Assembly (NCBI GenBank): GCA_023397475.1 | Contig: JAEWUD010000011.1 | Location: forward strand, 15,053 to 79,052 | Length of the DNA: 64,000 nt | Reading direction: 5' to 3' | Source of the DNA: Bacillota bacterium | Lineage (GTDB): Bacteria > Bacillota > Clostridia > Saccharofermentanales > Saccharofermentanaceae | Shown here: piece by piece, positions 50,632-59,269 of the stretch | Layout of the letters: each line of letters begins with the position of its first letter | How positions within the stretch are numbered: position 1 is the stretch's first letter | Made by a program: the position numbers and the translations under genes | Notes under the pieces: generated by a model | Seen by the model: the letters and a program-made list of their open reading frames with translations, nothing else | Database searches by the model: none | What the model was told of the DNA's origin: nothing

Positions 50632-50790
50632 ATGCAAAAGTACGTATGTGATCTCTGCGGCTATGAGTATGACCCCGAGGTTGGCGATCCGGACAACGGA
50701 ATTGCCCCCGGAACAGCTTTTGAGGACCTTCCGGAAGATTGGACTTGCCCCCTTTGCGGAGCGACGAAGGATTCTTTCAGCCCGATGTAA
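50632..50790 (+). CDS. rubredoxin
   Basis: The 52-residue protein MQKYVCDLCGYEYDPEVGDP... is a complete rubredoxin: two CxxC knuckles (VCDLCGY and TCPLCGA) bind one iron, and the aromatic core (Tyr, Trp of EDWTCP) is present. It is an electron carrier to the flavodiiron protein encoded 200 nt downstream, together forming an oxygen or peroxide-defence chain in anaerobes. CAGGAGG lies 8-9 nt before the ATG. The gene is short enough to be missed by length-filtered gene lists. Confidence 0.95.
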   Translation: MQKYVCDLCGYEYDPEVGDPDNGIAPGTAFEDLPEDWTCPLCGATKDSFSPM

Positions 50791-50854
50791 CAGATGTCGG
50801 CAGCTTTTGCTTGGTAATTCACGCGAGAGCGTCGGGAGCGAATGAGATTCGGAT

Positions 50855-50905
50855 AGAGGTTGCTATGGGATGTGACGTAAGATCACATTTCCGGCGCCTC
50901 TTTCT
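50855..50905 (+). terminator. possible terminator after rubredoxin
   Basis: AGAGGTTGC near 50855 can pair with GGCGCCTCT ending near 50903, enclosing an inner TGTGA/TCACA stem, with TTTCTC behind. The stem is interrupted, so this is tentative. Confidence 0.4.
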
Positions 50906-50989
50906 CATGTTATACTTTATTGTGAACACAGCGACAGAGCATTTCGCGTTGCTGTAATTAATTCTAAATCTCTTCTCCGGGAGGATAAT

Positions 50990-52189
50990 ATGCCTGCTAT
51001 TTCAATCAGTGAGAATGTGTTCCACGTCGGTATTCAGGATCCGAATCGCAAGATGTTCGATTGCGTAATGCCGACGCCGCACGGGACTTCCTACAACTCA
51101 TATATCGTGCGCGGCCGCGATAAGACGGCACTCATTGATACAGTGGAGTCGGCTTTTTTCGAAGAGTATCTGCTGAAACTCAAAAGTGTCCGGGTGGATA
51201 CCATCGACTATATCGTTATTCTGCACACCGAACAGGATCACTCCGGCTCGATCCACAAGCTTCTCAAACGATATCCGGATGCGAAGCTTGTCGGCACCAC
51301 GAATGTCGCGAAGCTCATGCGAACGCATCAGCATATTTCGGAGGACCGATTCCTTATCGTCGAAGAAGGTGATGTTCTGGAGCTCGGCGAGATGTCGCTG
51401 ACCTTTATGAAGATTCCTTTTGCGCACTGGCCGGATAACACCATGGCATTCATCAAGGAATCCGGTGTGCTTTTTTCGAGTGATCTGTTCGGATCACACT
51501 ATGCCTCCGAGCGGATTTTCGCGACAGATAGTTATGAGATCAAGGCGGCGGCGCTTGCATATTATGCGGAGATTATGATGCCTTTCTCCCCGCAGGTGAA
51601 GAAGTATGCCGAGAAGGTAATCGAGCTCAAACCACGCATGATCGCTCCGGCCCATGGACCGGTATGGAATAATCCGGCTGTCGTCGTGAATAAGTACCTG
51701 ACATGGACGAGCGATAAGGTAACCAAGACCGTTGTGATTCCTTATGTCAGCATGCACGAGAGTACAGCGCTGATAGTCGACCGTTTGACTTTGCGTCTGG
51801 CCGGACGAGGCCTGTCTGTGATCTGCCGGAATCTGGGAGAATCACCGGAGAGCTTGACGGTGGAGTCCGGACATGTAATGGTAGATCTCGCGATGGCTGC
51901 CGCGGTAGTCTTTGGCATCCCGACGGTGCTCGGAGGACCTCATCCGTCCGCCGCATACTGCGCGATTCTCGCGAATGCTTTGCGACCCAAAACGCGTTTC
52001 ATCGGCATGGTCGGATCTTACGGTTGGGGAACGAAGGTTTGCGAGACGTTTGACTCGTTAACATCCGGTTTCAAGAAAGCAAAGAGACTGACGCCTTTGC
52101 TCATCGAAGGTCTTCCGACACAGGAGGATCTTGAGAAGGTCGATGCATTCGCCGACGAACTGACGGACATGATTCTTGCGATGGAATAA
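50990..52189 (+). CDS. FprA-type flavodiiron protein
   Basis: The 399-residue protein joins a metallo-beta-lactamase-like diiron domain (1-250) and a flavodoxin-like FMN domain (255-399). The iron ligands are His79, Glu81, Asp83 in HTEQDH, His146 and Asp165, plus a histidine in PAHGP. It reduces oxygen to water (or nitric oxide) with electrons from rubredoxin, encoded just upstream. His79, Glu81, Asp83, His146 and Asp165 match the numbering of known enzymes, so the diiron site is complete. GGGAGG precedes the ATG. It converges with DUF4364, the stops being only 2 nt apart. Confidence 0.93.
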   Translation: MPAISISENVFHVGIQDPNRKMFDCVMPTPHGTSYNSYIVRGRDKTALIDTVESAFFEEYLLKLKSVRVDTIDYIVILHTEQDHSGSIHKLLKRYPDAKLVGTTNVAKLMRTHQHISEDRFLIVEEGDVLELGEMSLTFMKIPFAHWPDNTMAFIKESGVLFSSDLFGSHYASERIFATDSYEIKAAALAYYAEIMMPFSPQVKKYAEKVIELKPRMIAPAHGPVWNNPAVVVNKYLTWTSDKVTKTVVIPYVSMHESTALIVDRLTLRLAGRGLSVICRNLGESPESLTVESGHVMVDLAMAAAVVFGIPTVLGGPHPSAAYCAILANALRPKTRFIGMVGSYGWGTKVCETFDSLTSGFKKAKRLTPLLIEGLPTQEDLEKVDAFADELTDMILAME

Positions 52190-52191
52190 CG

Positions 52192-52752
52192 TTAGGATTC
52201 GTGTTCATCCTCGCAGAGGGATAACAGAAGATTCTTATAAATGCCGGCGGTGGATTCTTTCCATCGTCGGCACATTTTTTGCGCGGTTTCTTCTTCCGGT
52301 GCCGACAGAATAATCTCACAATTCCGGTTCGCTCCGTCATAAAGTGCGAGACGGACGACATAAGCTCCGTTGGCGTCCGGGTCATACGTTGCCTTGACGC
52401 TGGCCTGTGCCCGGACATTCTGACCCCAGCGAACCGCGGATTGCGTCAGATAAGCTTGTGCTGTCATCGGGATCGTAGACAGCAGTCTTGTAAGAACGGC
52501 ATCACCTTCCGGTGTGATATCACACAATTCGATAAGGTGACCGGAAGCGTCTTTGCGCGTCTCTCCTTTGCGAACAGCCTCGGCCAGGAGATGATCGCGT
52601 TTCAACTCTTCCTTGGCTTGCGCAAAGGAGAAATAATCGAGGTAGAGTGACTCGACGGCCCAGGCTTGCAGGTCCGATGCAGGTATGCCGGATACCTTGC
52701 TGAGCATGTAAAGAAGAATGAGCTTTCCGCCCGGAAGATCTTGCGCCGTCAT
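52192..52752 (-). CDS. DUF4364 family protein
   Basis: The 186-residue protein matches DUF4364: GGKLILLYMLSKVSGIP at the start, LDYFSFAQAKEELKRDHLL and ITPEGDAVL. The N-terminal half reads like a winged-helix domain (helix, helix, then the ITPEG wing region also seen in PadR/MarR proteins), so a DNA-binding regulator is likely. The start ATG at 52752 follows GGAGG-like CGGAGGCTCC; a longer frame upstream overlaps the pgi promoter. Partner genes unknown. Confidence 0.8.
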   Translation of the reverse strand: MTAQDLPGGKLILLYMLSKVSGIPASDLQAWAVESLYLDYFSFAQAKEELKRDHLLAEAVRKGETRKDASGHLIELCDITPEGDAVLTRLLSTIPMTAQAYLTQSAVRWGQNVRAQASVKATYDPDANGAYVVRLALYDGANRNCEIILSAPEEETAQKMCRRWKESTAGIYKNLLLSLCEDEHES

Positions 52753-52849
52753 GTGGAGCCTCCGCTTCGATGATGATCTTTCTATTATATAAGATCGTTT
52801 CAACGAATACAAAGAAACGATTCGAAATGCTCGAGGCGGCGATTTTGTA

Positions 52850-52879
52850 TTCACAATGCACCTCGGAAGATGCTATACT
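52850..52879 (+). promoter_or_regulatory. promoter of pgi
   Basis: TTCACA (52850-52855), an 18-nt spacer and TATACT (52874-52879), 70 nt before the pgi start. Confidence 0.65.
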
Positions 52880-52948
52880 GGCTTGGAACAAAACGGTTTG
52901 CGCCATTTTTGGCACCGGTACTATGATAATGATTTGAAGGAGATTCGC

Positions 52949-54301
52949 ATGATTACGCTAGACACAACGAACGTACTCCCGTTTATTTCAGAGGATCAGA
53001 TTCTTCAGATGGAGCCGCAGGTTAAGCTCGCGCACGATATGCTCCACAAGAAATCCGGCCCCGGCAATGATTTTCTCGGATGGCTGGATCTGCCTTCTTC
53101 GTATGATCGCGAAGAATTTTCACGCATACGCAAGGCGGCCTCGAAGATCCGGAAAGACTCCGATGTTCTTCTGGTTATCGGTATCGGAGGATCGTATTTG
53201 GGTGCTCGCGCGGCGATCGAACTTCTTTCTCATTCCTTTGCCAATATCGCTTCGAAGAAGGTAAGGAAGTCACCGCAGATCCTTTTCTGCGGAAATTCCA
53301 TCAGCGCTACCTATCTGGCGGATCTTTTTGATCTTCTCGAAGGCCGGGATGTTTCGGTAAATATCATCTCGAAGTCGGGTACGACGACAGAGCCCGCGAT
53401 TGCTTTTCGGATTTTTCGCGCCTTTATGGAAGAGAAATACGGTAAGGACGAGGCCAGGAAGCGCATTTATGCGACGACCGACAAGGCGCGCGGTGCCTTG
53501 AAGGGTCTTGCGGATGAGGAAGGGTATGAGACCTTTGTCGTTCCGGATGATGTCGGCGGACGCTTCTCGGTACTTACCGCTGTCGGACTGCTGCCGATTG
53601 CTGTTGCCGGAATTGATATTCGTGAGATGATGAAGGGTGCCAAGGATGCGTCTCTGGCCTATAAGAAGCCATCCGTGACGCAGAATGCCTGCTATCGTTA
53701 CGCCGCTGTGCGCAATTGCCTTCTACGCTCCGGATACACGACGGAAATCATGGTGAATTACGAACCTTCCTTCCACTTCATGACAGAGTGGTGGAAGCAG
53801 CTTTTCGGCGAGTCGGAAGGCAAGGACGGAAGAGGCATTTTTCCGGCCGGCGTCGACAATACGACGGATCTTCACTCCATGGGACAGTATGTACAGGACG
53901 GTCAGCGGATACTGTTCGAGACGGTGGTCTCTGTTGAGAAAGCGCGCCGTTCCTTTGCGATTCCGAATGATAAAGATAATCTGGACGGCTTGAATTTTCT
54001 CTCCGGAATGGATATGAATGAGGTGAATCGCAAGGCGATGCAGGGTACGGTTCTCGCGCATGTCGACGGCAAGGTGCCGAACCTCATCCTCTCGGTTCCC
54101 GAGCTCACCCCCTATTGGTTCGGCCAGATGGTGTATTTTTTCGAGAAGGCTTGCGGCATTTCCGGGTATCTTCTCGCTGTGAATCCCTTCAACCAGCCCG
54201 GAGTTGAAGCCTATAAGAAGAATATGTTCGCTCTTCTCGGCAAACCCGGATATGAGAAGGAGAAGGCGATTCTTGAGGATCGTCTGTCGGGCAAATCATA
54301 A
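52949..54301 (+). CDS. pgi: glucose-6-phosphate isomerase
   Basis: The 450-residue enzyme interconverts glucose-6-phosphate and fructose-6-phosphate. It has VIGIGGSYLGARA (about 77-89), SKSGTTTEPA, the signature DDVGGRFSVLTAVGLLP and the C-terminal NPFNQPGVEAYKK with the catalytic lysine. Length fits the shorter bacterial form. GAAGGAG precedes the ATG at 52949, which I prefer to a start 31 codons earlier that would lie inside the promoter. Confidence 0.97.
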   Translation: MITLDTTNVLPFISEDQILQMEPQVKLAHDMLHKKSGPGNDFLGWLDLPSSYDREEFSRIRKAASKIRKDSDVLLVIGIGGSYLGARAAIELLSHSFANIASKKVRKSPQILFCGNSISATYLADLFDLLEGRDVSVNIISKSGTTTEPAIAFRIFRAFMEEKYGKDEARKRIYATTDKARGALKGLADEEGYETFVVPDDVGGRFSVLTAVGLLPIAVAGIDIREMMKGAKDASLAYKKPSVTQNACYRYAAVRNCLLRSGYTTEIMVNYEPSFHFMTEWWKQLFGESEGKDGRGIFPAGVDNTTDLHSMGQYVQDGQRILFETVVSVEKARRSFAIPNDKDNLDGLNFLSGMDMNEVNRKAMQGTVLAHVDGKVPNLILSVPELTPYWFGQMVYFFEKACGISGYLLAVNPFNQPGVEAYKKNMFALLGKPGYEKEKAILEDRLSGKS

Positions 54302-54319
54302 GAATTGTGAAAAAGAGCT

Positions 54320-54366
54320 AACGAGCGGGCAGCAAGGCATCGCAAAGCGGTGTCCTGCTGCTCGTT
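54320..54366 (+). terminator. large hairpin between pgi and trpF
   Basis: AACGAGC...CAGCA...GG pairs with CC...TGCTG...CTCGTT around a GC-rich top (CGCaaaGCG). It is a long interrupted stem without a T run and ends just before the trpF start region; it could act as a terminator or restrict trpF expression. Confidence 0.6.
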
Positions 54367-54394
54367 CGCTTCATCCGGATCGGGCGGGCGCAAG

Positions 54395-55084
54395 ATGACA
54401 AAGATAAAAATTTGCGGAATACGAAGAGCCGAGGACGCGAAGATTATGAATTCGTGTCTGCCGGATTATGTCGGATTTGTTTTAACACCGTCGAAACGAC
54501 GGGTTTCTGTTGACGACGCTGCGGAGCTTGCGAAACTTCTGAAGCCGGAGATTCTTCGCGTGGGTGTTTTCGCAAAGGAATCACCGGAAGAGGTCGCCGC
54601 AGCCTCGCGCCGGGTGCCTCTGGATGGTATACAATTACATATGGATATCGATGACGCGTACCTGGATCGACTCATCGACCTTCTTGCGGCGAACCCGTCG
54701 GAGAAGCGGCCGTTTATCTGGTTGCGTATTTCGGTCCCGGCGGATGCGTCCGACGCATCGTCGATCCGGTCTCTCTCGGCGGGAAACGCCGATCCGCATC
54801 GCGCGGACGCGATTCTCCTCGACACTCGGGCGGGTGCGAGAGACGGCGGAACCGGTGTTCGTTTCCCGGCGGAACCGGCGTTGGCGTATCTCCGGGAGGA
54901 AGGACTTCTTCAAATCCCCATAGTTCTCGCCGGAGGCCTCCGGGAGAGTAATGTCGAGGAAGCGATTCGAGAGTTTGGCCCCGAAGTTGTTGATGTCTCC
55001 GGCGGAGTGGAAGAAGACGGTTTCAAAGACTTCGCGCGAGTCATTCGATTCATTGAAGCAGTTAGAAAGGTTGGTACAACGTGA
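54395..55084 (+). CDS. trpF: phosphoribosylanthranilate isomerase
   Basis: The 229-residue (beta-alpha)8-barrel protein has TKIKICGIRR with the catalytic Cys, PDYVGFVL, the aspartate strand DAILLDTR and the phosphate loops VLAGGL and VVDVSGGVE. It isomerises N-(5-phosphoribosyl)anthranilate in tryptophan synthesis. No other trp gene is nearby, which is unusual. A loop insert (about 100-135) makes it slightly longer than average. The ribosome binding site (GGGCGGGCG) is poor. The TGA overlaps the GTG start of the next gene. Confidence 0.88.
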   Translation: MTKIKICGIRRAEDAKIMNSCLPDYVGFVLTPSKRRVSVDDAAELAKLLKPEILRVGVFAKESPEEVAAASRRVPLDGIQLHMDIDDAYLDRLIDLLAANPSEKRPFIWLRISVPADASDASSIRSLSAGNADPHRADAILLDTRAGARDGGTGVRFPAEPALAYLREEGLLQIPIVLAGGLRESNVEEAIREFGPEVVDVSGGVEEDGFKDFARVIRFIEAVRKVGTT

Positions 55085-57000
55085 CGAATCTTCCCAAGAA
55101 GTATCAAGCGATTCATTTATCGCCCGCGAACCTGATGTCAGTGGAGAATCCGGCGCGTTACACCGGCGGCGAGTTCGGTGCCGTGACGAAGGAGCAGGTT
55201 CTTCAACAGATCGAGAAGAACGGCGCTACGGATTTTGTCCGTTTCGCTTTTTGTTTTCCGGATATCTATGAGATCGGCATGAGTAACCTCGCGCTGCACA
55301 TTCTCTATCATGTTCTGAACGAACAGGAGTATGTCTGGTGTGAGAGAGCCTTCTCTCCGTGGAAGGATATGGATCAGCTCATGCGTGATCAGTCCATTCC
55401 GTTATTCTCGCTCGAGTCAAAGACGCCGCTTTGCGATTTTGATGTTGTCGGATTCACATTGCAATATGAACTGTGCTTTACCAACGTCCTGCAGATGCTC
55501 GACCTCGGACGAATTCCTCTTCGCGCGGCTGATCGCGGGGAAGAGGATCCGATTGTCGCCTGCGGCGGACCGGTTGTCTATAATGTCGAACCGATGGCGC
55601 CGTTCTTTGATCTTGTGATGATCGGCGAAGGCGAAGAGATGATCCTTGAGTTTACAGCGCTCGTCCATGAGCGTAAGGCATCCTTGGCAAGAGGCGAACG
55701 TTTCCCGCGGGAAGAACTTCTTCGTCGGGCCGCCCGGATCGAGGGAATCTATGTTCCTTCGTTCTATGACGTAAACTATGATGACTCCGGGGTCATCACT
55801 GCGATTCTCCCGAATCGCCCGGATGTTTCCGCGACGATTACCAAGCGAATCATTAACGACATGGACAGCGTATCGTTCCCCGACAATCCGATTGTGCCGA
55901 ACGTCAAGGCCGTCCATGATCGCGCCTACCTCGAGCTTTTTCGCGGTTGTATCCGGGGATGCCGCTTCTGCCAGGCCGGATATATCTACCGGCCGGTCCG
56001 CGAGAAATCACCCGAAACGCTGTGTTCACAGGCAATTTCCCTGGAGAGAAATACCGGATACGACGAGATGGGCATGCTCTCTTTGTCAACCAGTGACTAC
56101 CGAAATCTTGATGAGCTTACCGACAAGCTTCTCGCTGCTTTCGAAGGACGACACACGAGCCTCTCGCTGCCCTCGCTGCGCGTGGATTCCTTCTCGCTGG
56201 AACTGATGGAAAAGGTGTCGAGCATCCGGAAATCCGGCCTGACATTTGCTCCCGAGGCCGGGACGCAGAGACTTCGCGATGTCATCAACAAAGGGATTTC
56301 CGAGGAGGATATTCTCTCTTCTCTGGATTTGGCATTCTCCGGCGGTTGGAACTCGGTGAAACTCTATTTTATGCTCGGACTGCCGACCGAGACGGACGAG
56401 GATGTCATTGGCATCGCAGATCTTGTCCGTAAGATTGAAACGCTGTACTTCGATGTCGGCCGTCGCCTCGGCATCAAGATGCGCAAACCCGAGATTACCG
56501 TCTCCACCTCGATGTTCATCCCCAAGCCCTTCACACCTTTCCAATGGGAGCGTCAGGCCACATCCGAAGAACTGTCGGCCAAACAGATGCTGCTTCGCGA
56601 GCGTCTTCGCAGCCGCAATATCAAATATATCTGGCATGATCTGGAGACATCCGTTTGGGAGGGCGTCATCGCCCGGGGCGATCGCCGTCTGGCGGACGTG
56701 CTGGAAGCCGGCTACCGTAAGGGTTACATTTTCGATTCCTGGGACGATTGCTTCAAGCTTCCCGGTTGGCTTCAGGTCTTGCATGAGAAAGGACTCGATG
56801 AGAACTTCTATCTCGTAAGAGAGCGTGGGGAATCGGAGATCCTCCCGTGGGACCACATCTCCATCCGCGTCGACAAGAGCTTCCTTTTGTGCGAAAAGCA
56901 TCTGGCAAGTCAAGGTCTCACGACGCCCACTTGTCGTGAAGGTTGTGCCGGATGCGGCGCGGCGGAATTCGGCGGAGGTGTCTGTTATGAGCATGATTGA
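55081..57000 (+). CDS. B12-binding-like/radical SAM protein of the TIGR03960 family
   Basis: The 639-residue protein begins with a cobalamin-binding-like domain (about 40-190) and a radical SAM domain with the cluster motif CIRGCRFC (Cys290, Cys294, Cys297). A C-terminal domain with GCAGCGAAEFGGG ends it. The family almost always precedes a DUF2344 protein, as here, or is fused to it; the reaction is unknown. GTG start at 55081 overlaps the trpF stop. The open frame and the pairing with the next gene (14-bp overlap) leave little doubt about the assignment. Confidence 0.9.
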   Translation: MTNLPKKYQAIHLSPANLMSVENPARYTGGEFGAVTKEQVLQQIEKNGATDFVRFAFCFPDIYEIGMSNLALHILYHVLNEQEYVWCERAFSPWKDMDQLMRDQSIPLFSLESKTPLCDFDVVGFTLQYELCFTNVLQMLDLGRIPLRAADRGEEDPIVACGGPVVYNVEPMAPFFDLVMIGEGEEMILEFTALVHERKASLARGERFPREELLRRAARIEGIYVPSFYDVNYDDSGVITAILPNRPDVSATITKRIINDMDSVSFPDNPIVPNVKAVHDRAYLELFRGCIRGCRFCQAGYIYRPVREKSPETLCSQAISLERNTGYDEMGMLSLSTSDYRNLDELTDKLLAAFEGRHTSLSLPSLRVDSFSLELMEKVSSIRKSGLTFAPEAGTQRLRDVINKGISEEDILSSLDLAFSGGWNSVKLYFMLGLPTETDEDVIGIADLVRKIETLYFDVGRRLGIKMRKPEITVSTSMFIPKPFTPFQWERQATSEELSAKQMLLRERLRSRNIKYIWHDLETSVWEGVIARGDRRLADVLEAGYRKGYIFDSWDDCFKLPGWLQVLHEKGLDENFYLVRERGESEILPWDHISIRVDKSFLLCEKHLASQGLTTPTCREGCAGCGAAEFGGGVCYEHD

Positions 57001-57712
57001 TCGCGAGAAAGAGATGACGACCCAGAAGCATCAGACGGCATACCTGAGTCGCATTCGTTTCGCTCGAACCGGCAGCCTCGCCTATGTCGGACACCTCGAT
57101 ATGATGCGCGCCTTTGAACGTGCGATTCGTCGAACCGAGCTGCCGCTTCTCCATTCGCAAGGGTATAATCCCCGTCCGATGCTGGTTTTTGCGCTTCCGA
57201 TCGGTGTCGGTATTCACACGACGGACGATTATGTGGATATAGCTATGTCACGTCCCGTCGAGCCGCAGGAGGTGATGGAGCAACTCTCATCGAAGCTCCC
57301 GCCGGATCTCTCGGTGATCTCTGTCGCGTCACTTCCGGAATCTGTGGGAAGCATCATGGCCGCTGTTTCTGCCGCTTCATACGAACTCGAAGCCCCCGGC
57401 ATCGCCGCCGCCGCGATCCGGCTGCTCGTCCATAAAGAAATCGTCATCGAGAAGCCTTCCAAAGGAAAGATGCGTACGCTCGACATTCGACCGTTGATTC
57501 ATGAAGTGAATTCGCCCGATTCGACGGATCCCGACCGGGTAGAGATCCTTGTCCGAGCGGGATCGAAGGAGAACCTGCGTCCGGATCTTTTCCTATCCGC
57601 GCTGGTCACTTGCGAGAACTATTCTCTCCTCGCTTCAAAAAACGCGAAGATTACTCGAACCGGCCTGTTCTCCGGCATATATCCGGATATCAGACGCTTC
57701 TCGGAGGAATAA
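56987..57712 (+). CDS. DUF2344/TIGR03936 radical SAM-associated protein
   Basis: The 241-residue protein has the family core RIRFARTGSLAYVGHLDMMRAFERA followed by LLHSQGYNPRPMLVFALPIGVG (each shown by its key words). It overlaps the TIGR03960 gene by 14 bases, with GGAGGTG 6 nt before the ATG at 56987. It is the usual partner of the upstream radical SAM protein, and the fused form is known in other bacteria. The pair is suspected to modify RNA or a ribosomal component, but this is unproven. Confidence 0.88.
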   Translation: MSMIDREKEMTTQKHQTAYLSRIRFARTGSLAYVGHLDMMRAFERAIRRTELPLLHSQGYNPRPMLVFALPIGVGIHTTDDYVDIAMSRPVEPQEVMEQLSSKLPPDLSVISVASLPESVGSIMAAVSAASYELEAPGIAAAAIRLLVHKEIVIEKPSKGKMRTLDIRPLIHEVNSPDSTDPDRVEILVRAGSKENLRPDLFLSALVTCENYSLLASKNAKITRTGLFSGIYPDIRRFSEE

Positions 57713-57715
57713 AGC

Positions 57716-58216
57716 ATGCTCAGGCTATTCGGTGTCGCTACCGAATCGATCACGGACGGACCGGGGATACGATACGCGATATTCACGCAGGGCTGCCCGC
57801 ACTACTGTCCCGGCTGTCACAATCCGGAGAGCCATTCGTTTACGGACGGGTATCTGGTATCCGAAGAAGAGATCATCAAGGACATCAAGGCGAACCCTCT
57901 TTTGGACGGTATCACACTGTCGGGCGGAGAGCCTTTTATGCAGGCGGAAGAACTTGTGCCGGTCGCCGCTGCGGCGGCGTCTCAAGGCTTATCCGTCATC
58001 GTATTCTCCGGTTACACCTATGAAGAGCTTCTCGATCTGTCTCTCGTTCGACCGGGATACAAGGCGCTTCTCGAACATACCGATATTCTGATCGACGGAC
58101 GCTTTGAGATCGAAAAAAAATCAATGAGTCTTCGCTTTCGCGGATCGACCAATCAACGGGCGATCGACGTGCGACAATCACTTGTGCAAGGTCGTGTCGT
58201 ATTGTATCCGCTTTGA
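57716..58216 (+). CDS. nrdG: anaerobic ribonucleoside-triphosphate reductase activating protein
   Basis: The 166-residue radical SAM enzyme has the cluster motif GCPHYCPGCHN (Cys27, Cys31, Cys34) and the SAM motif LSGGEPF. It installs the glycyl radical on NrdD, which makes deoxyribonucleotides without oxygen. The partner nrdD is not in the window, although the two are usually adjacent. It starts 3 nt after the DUF2344 gene and is the last gene of this run before a terminator. Confidence 0.93.
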   Translation: MLRLFGVATESITDGPGIRYAIFTQGCPHYCPGCHNPESHSFTDGYLVSEEEIIKDIKANPLLDGITLSGGEPFMQAEELVPVAAAAASQGLSVIVFSGYTYEELLDLSLVRPGYKALLEHTDILIDGRFEIEKKSMSLRFRGSTNQRAIDVRQSLVQGRVVLYPL

Positions 58217-58254
58217 CCGAGAATTCTCTCGAATTTTCCGGTAAAGCGCGATTC

Positions 58255-58283
58255 TTGTTATTTTCGCAAAAAAACGATAAGAT
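58255..58283 (+). promoter_or_regulatory. promoter of the MarR/acyl carrier protein genes
   Basis: TTGTTA (58255-58260), a 17-nt spacer and TAAGAT (58278-58283). As at rplI, the predicted start near 58290 lies inside the adjacent terminator stem. Confidence 0.55.
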
Positions 58284-58285
58284 AA

Positions 58286-58325
58286 AGAAGGCGTCCGTCT
58301 CGCGGTCGGCCTTCTCTTATTTTCG
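58286..58325 (+). terminator. intrinsic terminator after nrdG
   Basis: GAAGGC-CCG (58287-58296) pairs with CGG-GCCTTC (ending 58314) around a 5-nt loop and is followed by TCTTATTTT. Confidence 0.8.
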
Positions 58326-58343
58326 ACCAAAGGGGGGAGTAGC

Positions 58344-58853
58344 ATGAATACGGCGGAGCACGCCTTTGCGGAGAGTCTTCTGCGTATTTTTGACAATGTC
58401 CTTCTTACCGAAGAGAAGGCTTTGTCGAAGGGATATTTTCCGGACCTTTCGATCGCGGAGCTGCATACGATCGAATCGATCGGTCCCTATGAGGCCCGCG
58501 CGATGAGTGAGACAGCCCAACGTCTCGGAATTACGACAGGGACGCTTACCGTGGCCGTTGACCGTTTGGTGAAGAAGGGGTATGTCGAACGCAATCGAGA
58601 CACCCGGGATCGTCGGGTGGTTCGCATCCGACTGACGCGCAAGGGTAAGCTGGCGTATCGAATCCATTCGAAGTTCCACTCGCTCCTCGTACAGAGGATC
58701 ATGGAGCCGCTTGATGACAGCCAGCAGGAATTGCTGGCGCAGATGGTTAAGAACATTGAAGAATTAGTTGCGGAGCAATATAAGAAATACAGTGAAGAGC
58801 AGAGCGGGAAGCACCCGCCGCATGATTTGGGAGGTCTTACAGAAAATGTCTGA
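58344..58853 (+). CDS. MarR-family transcription regulator
   Basis: The 169-residue protein has the MarR winged helix: LSIAELHTIESIG, the recognition helix region LGITTGTLTVAVDRLVKKGYV and the wing NRDTRDRRVVRIRLT. It overlaps the acyl carrier protein gene by eight bases, and lipid genes follow. In streptococci and related bacteria the MarR-type FabT controls fatty acid synthesis and sits beside acyl carrier protein genes; the same role is plausible here. Confidence 0.9.
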   Translation: MNTAEHAFAESLLRIFDNVLLTEEKALSKGYFPDLSIAELHTIESIGPYEARAMSETAQRLGITTGTLTVAVDRLVKKGYVERNRDTRDRRVVRIRLTRKGKLAYRIHSKFHSLLVQRIMEPLDDSQQELLAQMVKNIEELVAEQYKKYSEEQSGKHPPHDLGGLTENV

Positions 58854-59178
58854 GCATAGGTCCGAGAAGATCGGGAGCGAGTCTGATAAAAGCGGGGATC
58901 CTCGAGAACGTTACTCCGAGAATTCTGCCGTCGAGAAAAGACGTGAACGAATCTACGATGATGTTATATCCATGGTAACAAGAATCATCGACCTTTCGCC
59001 GACGGATATCACTCCGCAGACGGATATTCTGTATGATCTTGGTCTGGATTCTCTCCAGATCTACGAACTTGTTGTCGACCTCGAAGACATGTACGACATT
59101 CGTCTTCCGGACGAAGATCTTGAGCGGTTGCATACCGTCTCCGACGTCGTCGATCTGGTTTTTTCGATGTCTGCCTAA
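58846..59178 (+). CDS. acpP: acyl carrier protein with an N-terminal extension
   Basis: The 110-residue protein has a charged N-terminal extension of about 35 residues (EHRSEKIGSESDKSGDPRE...) followed by a standard acyl carrier domain. Ser69 in DLGLDSLQIYELV is the phosphopantetheine site. Usual length is about 75-80. GGGAGG lies 10 nt before the ATG at 58846. It carries acyl chains for lipid synthesis; the lipid genes downstream suggest a role in membrane phospholipid formation, possibly a specialised carrier rather than the main AcpP. Confidence 0.85.
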   Translation: MSEHRSEKIGSESDKSGDPRERYSENSAVEKRRERIYDDVISMVTRIIDLSPTDITPQTDILYDLGLDSLQIYELVVDLEDMYDIRLPDEDLERLHTVSDVVDLVFSMSA

Positions 59179-59269
59179 GCTTTCTCGAACGATTCCTTCG
59201 ATCGAGCCGCGTGATCCGTCGGATACCGACGTTTAGTAATTGACTTCAATCCGATGTAACGGGGGGCTC

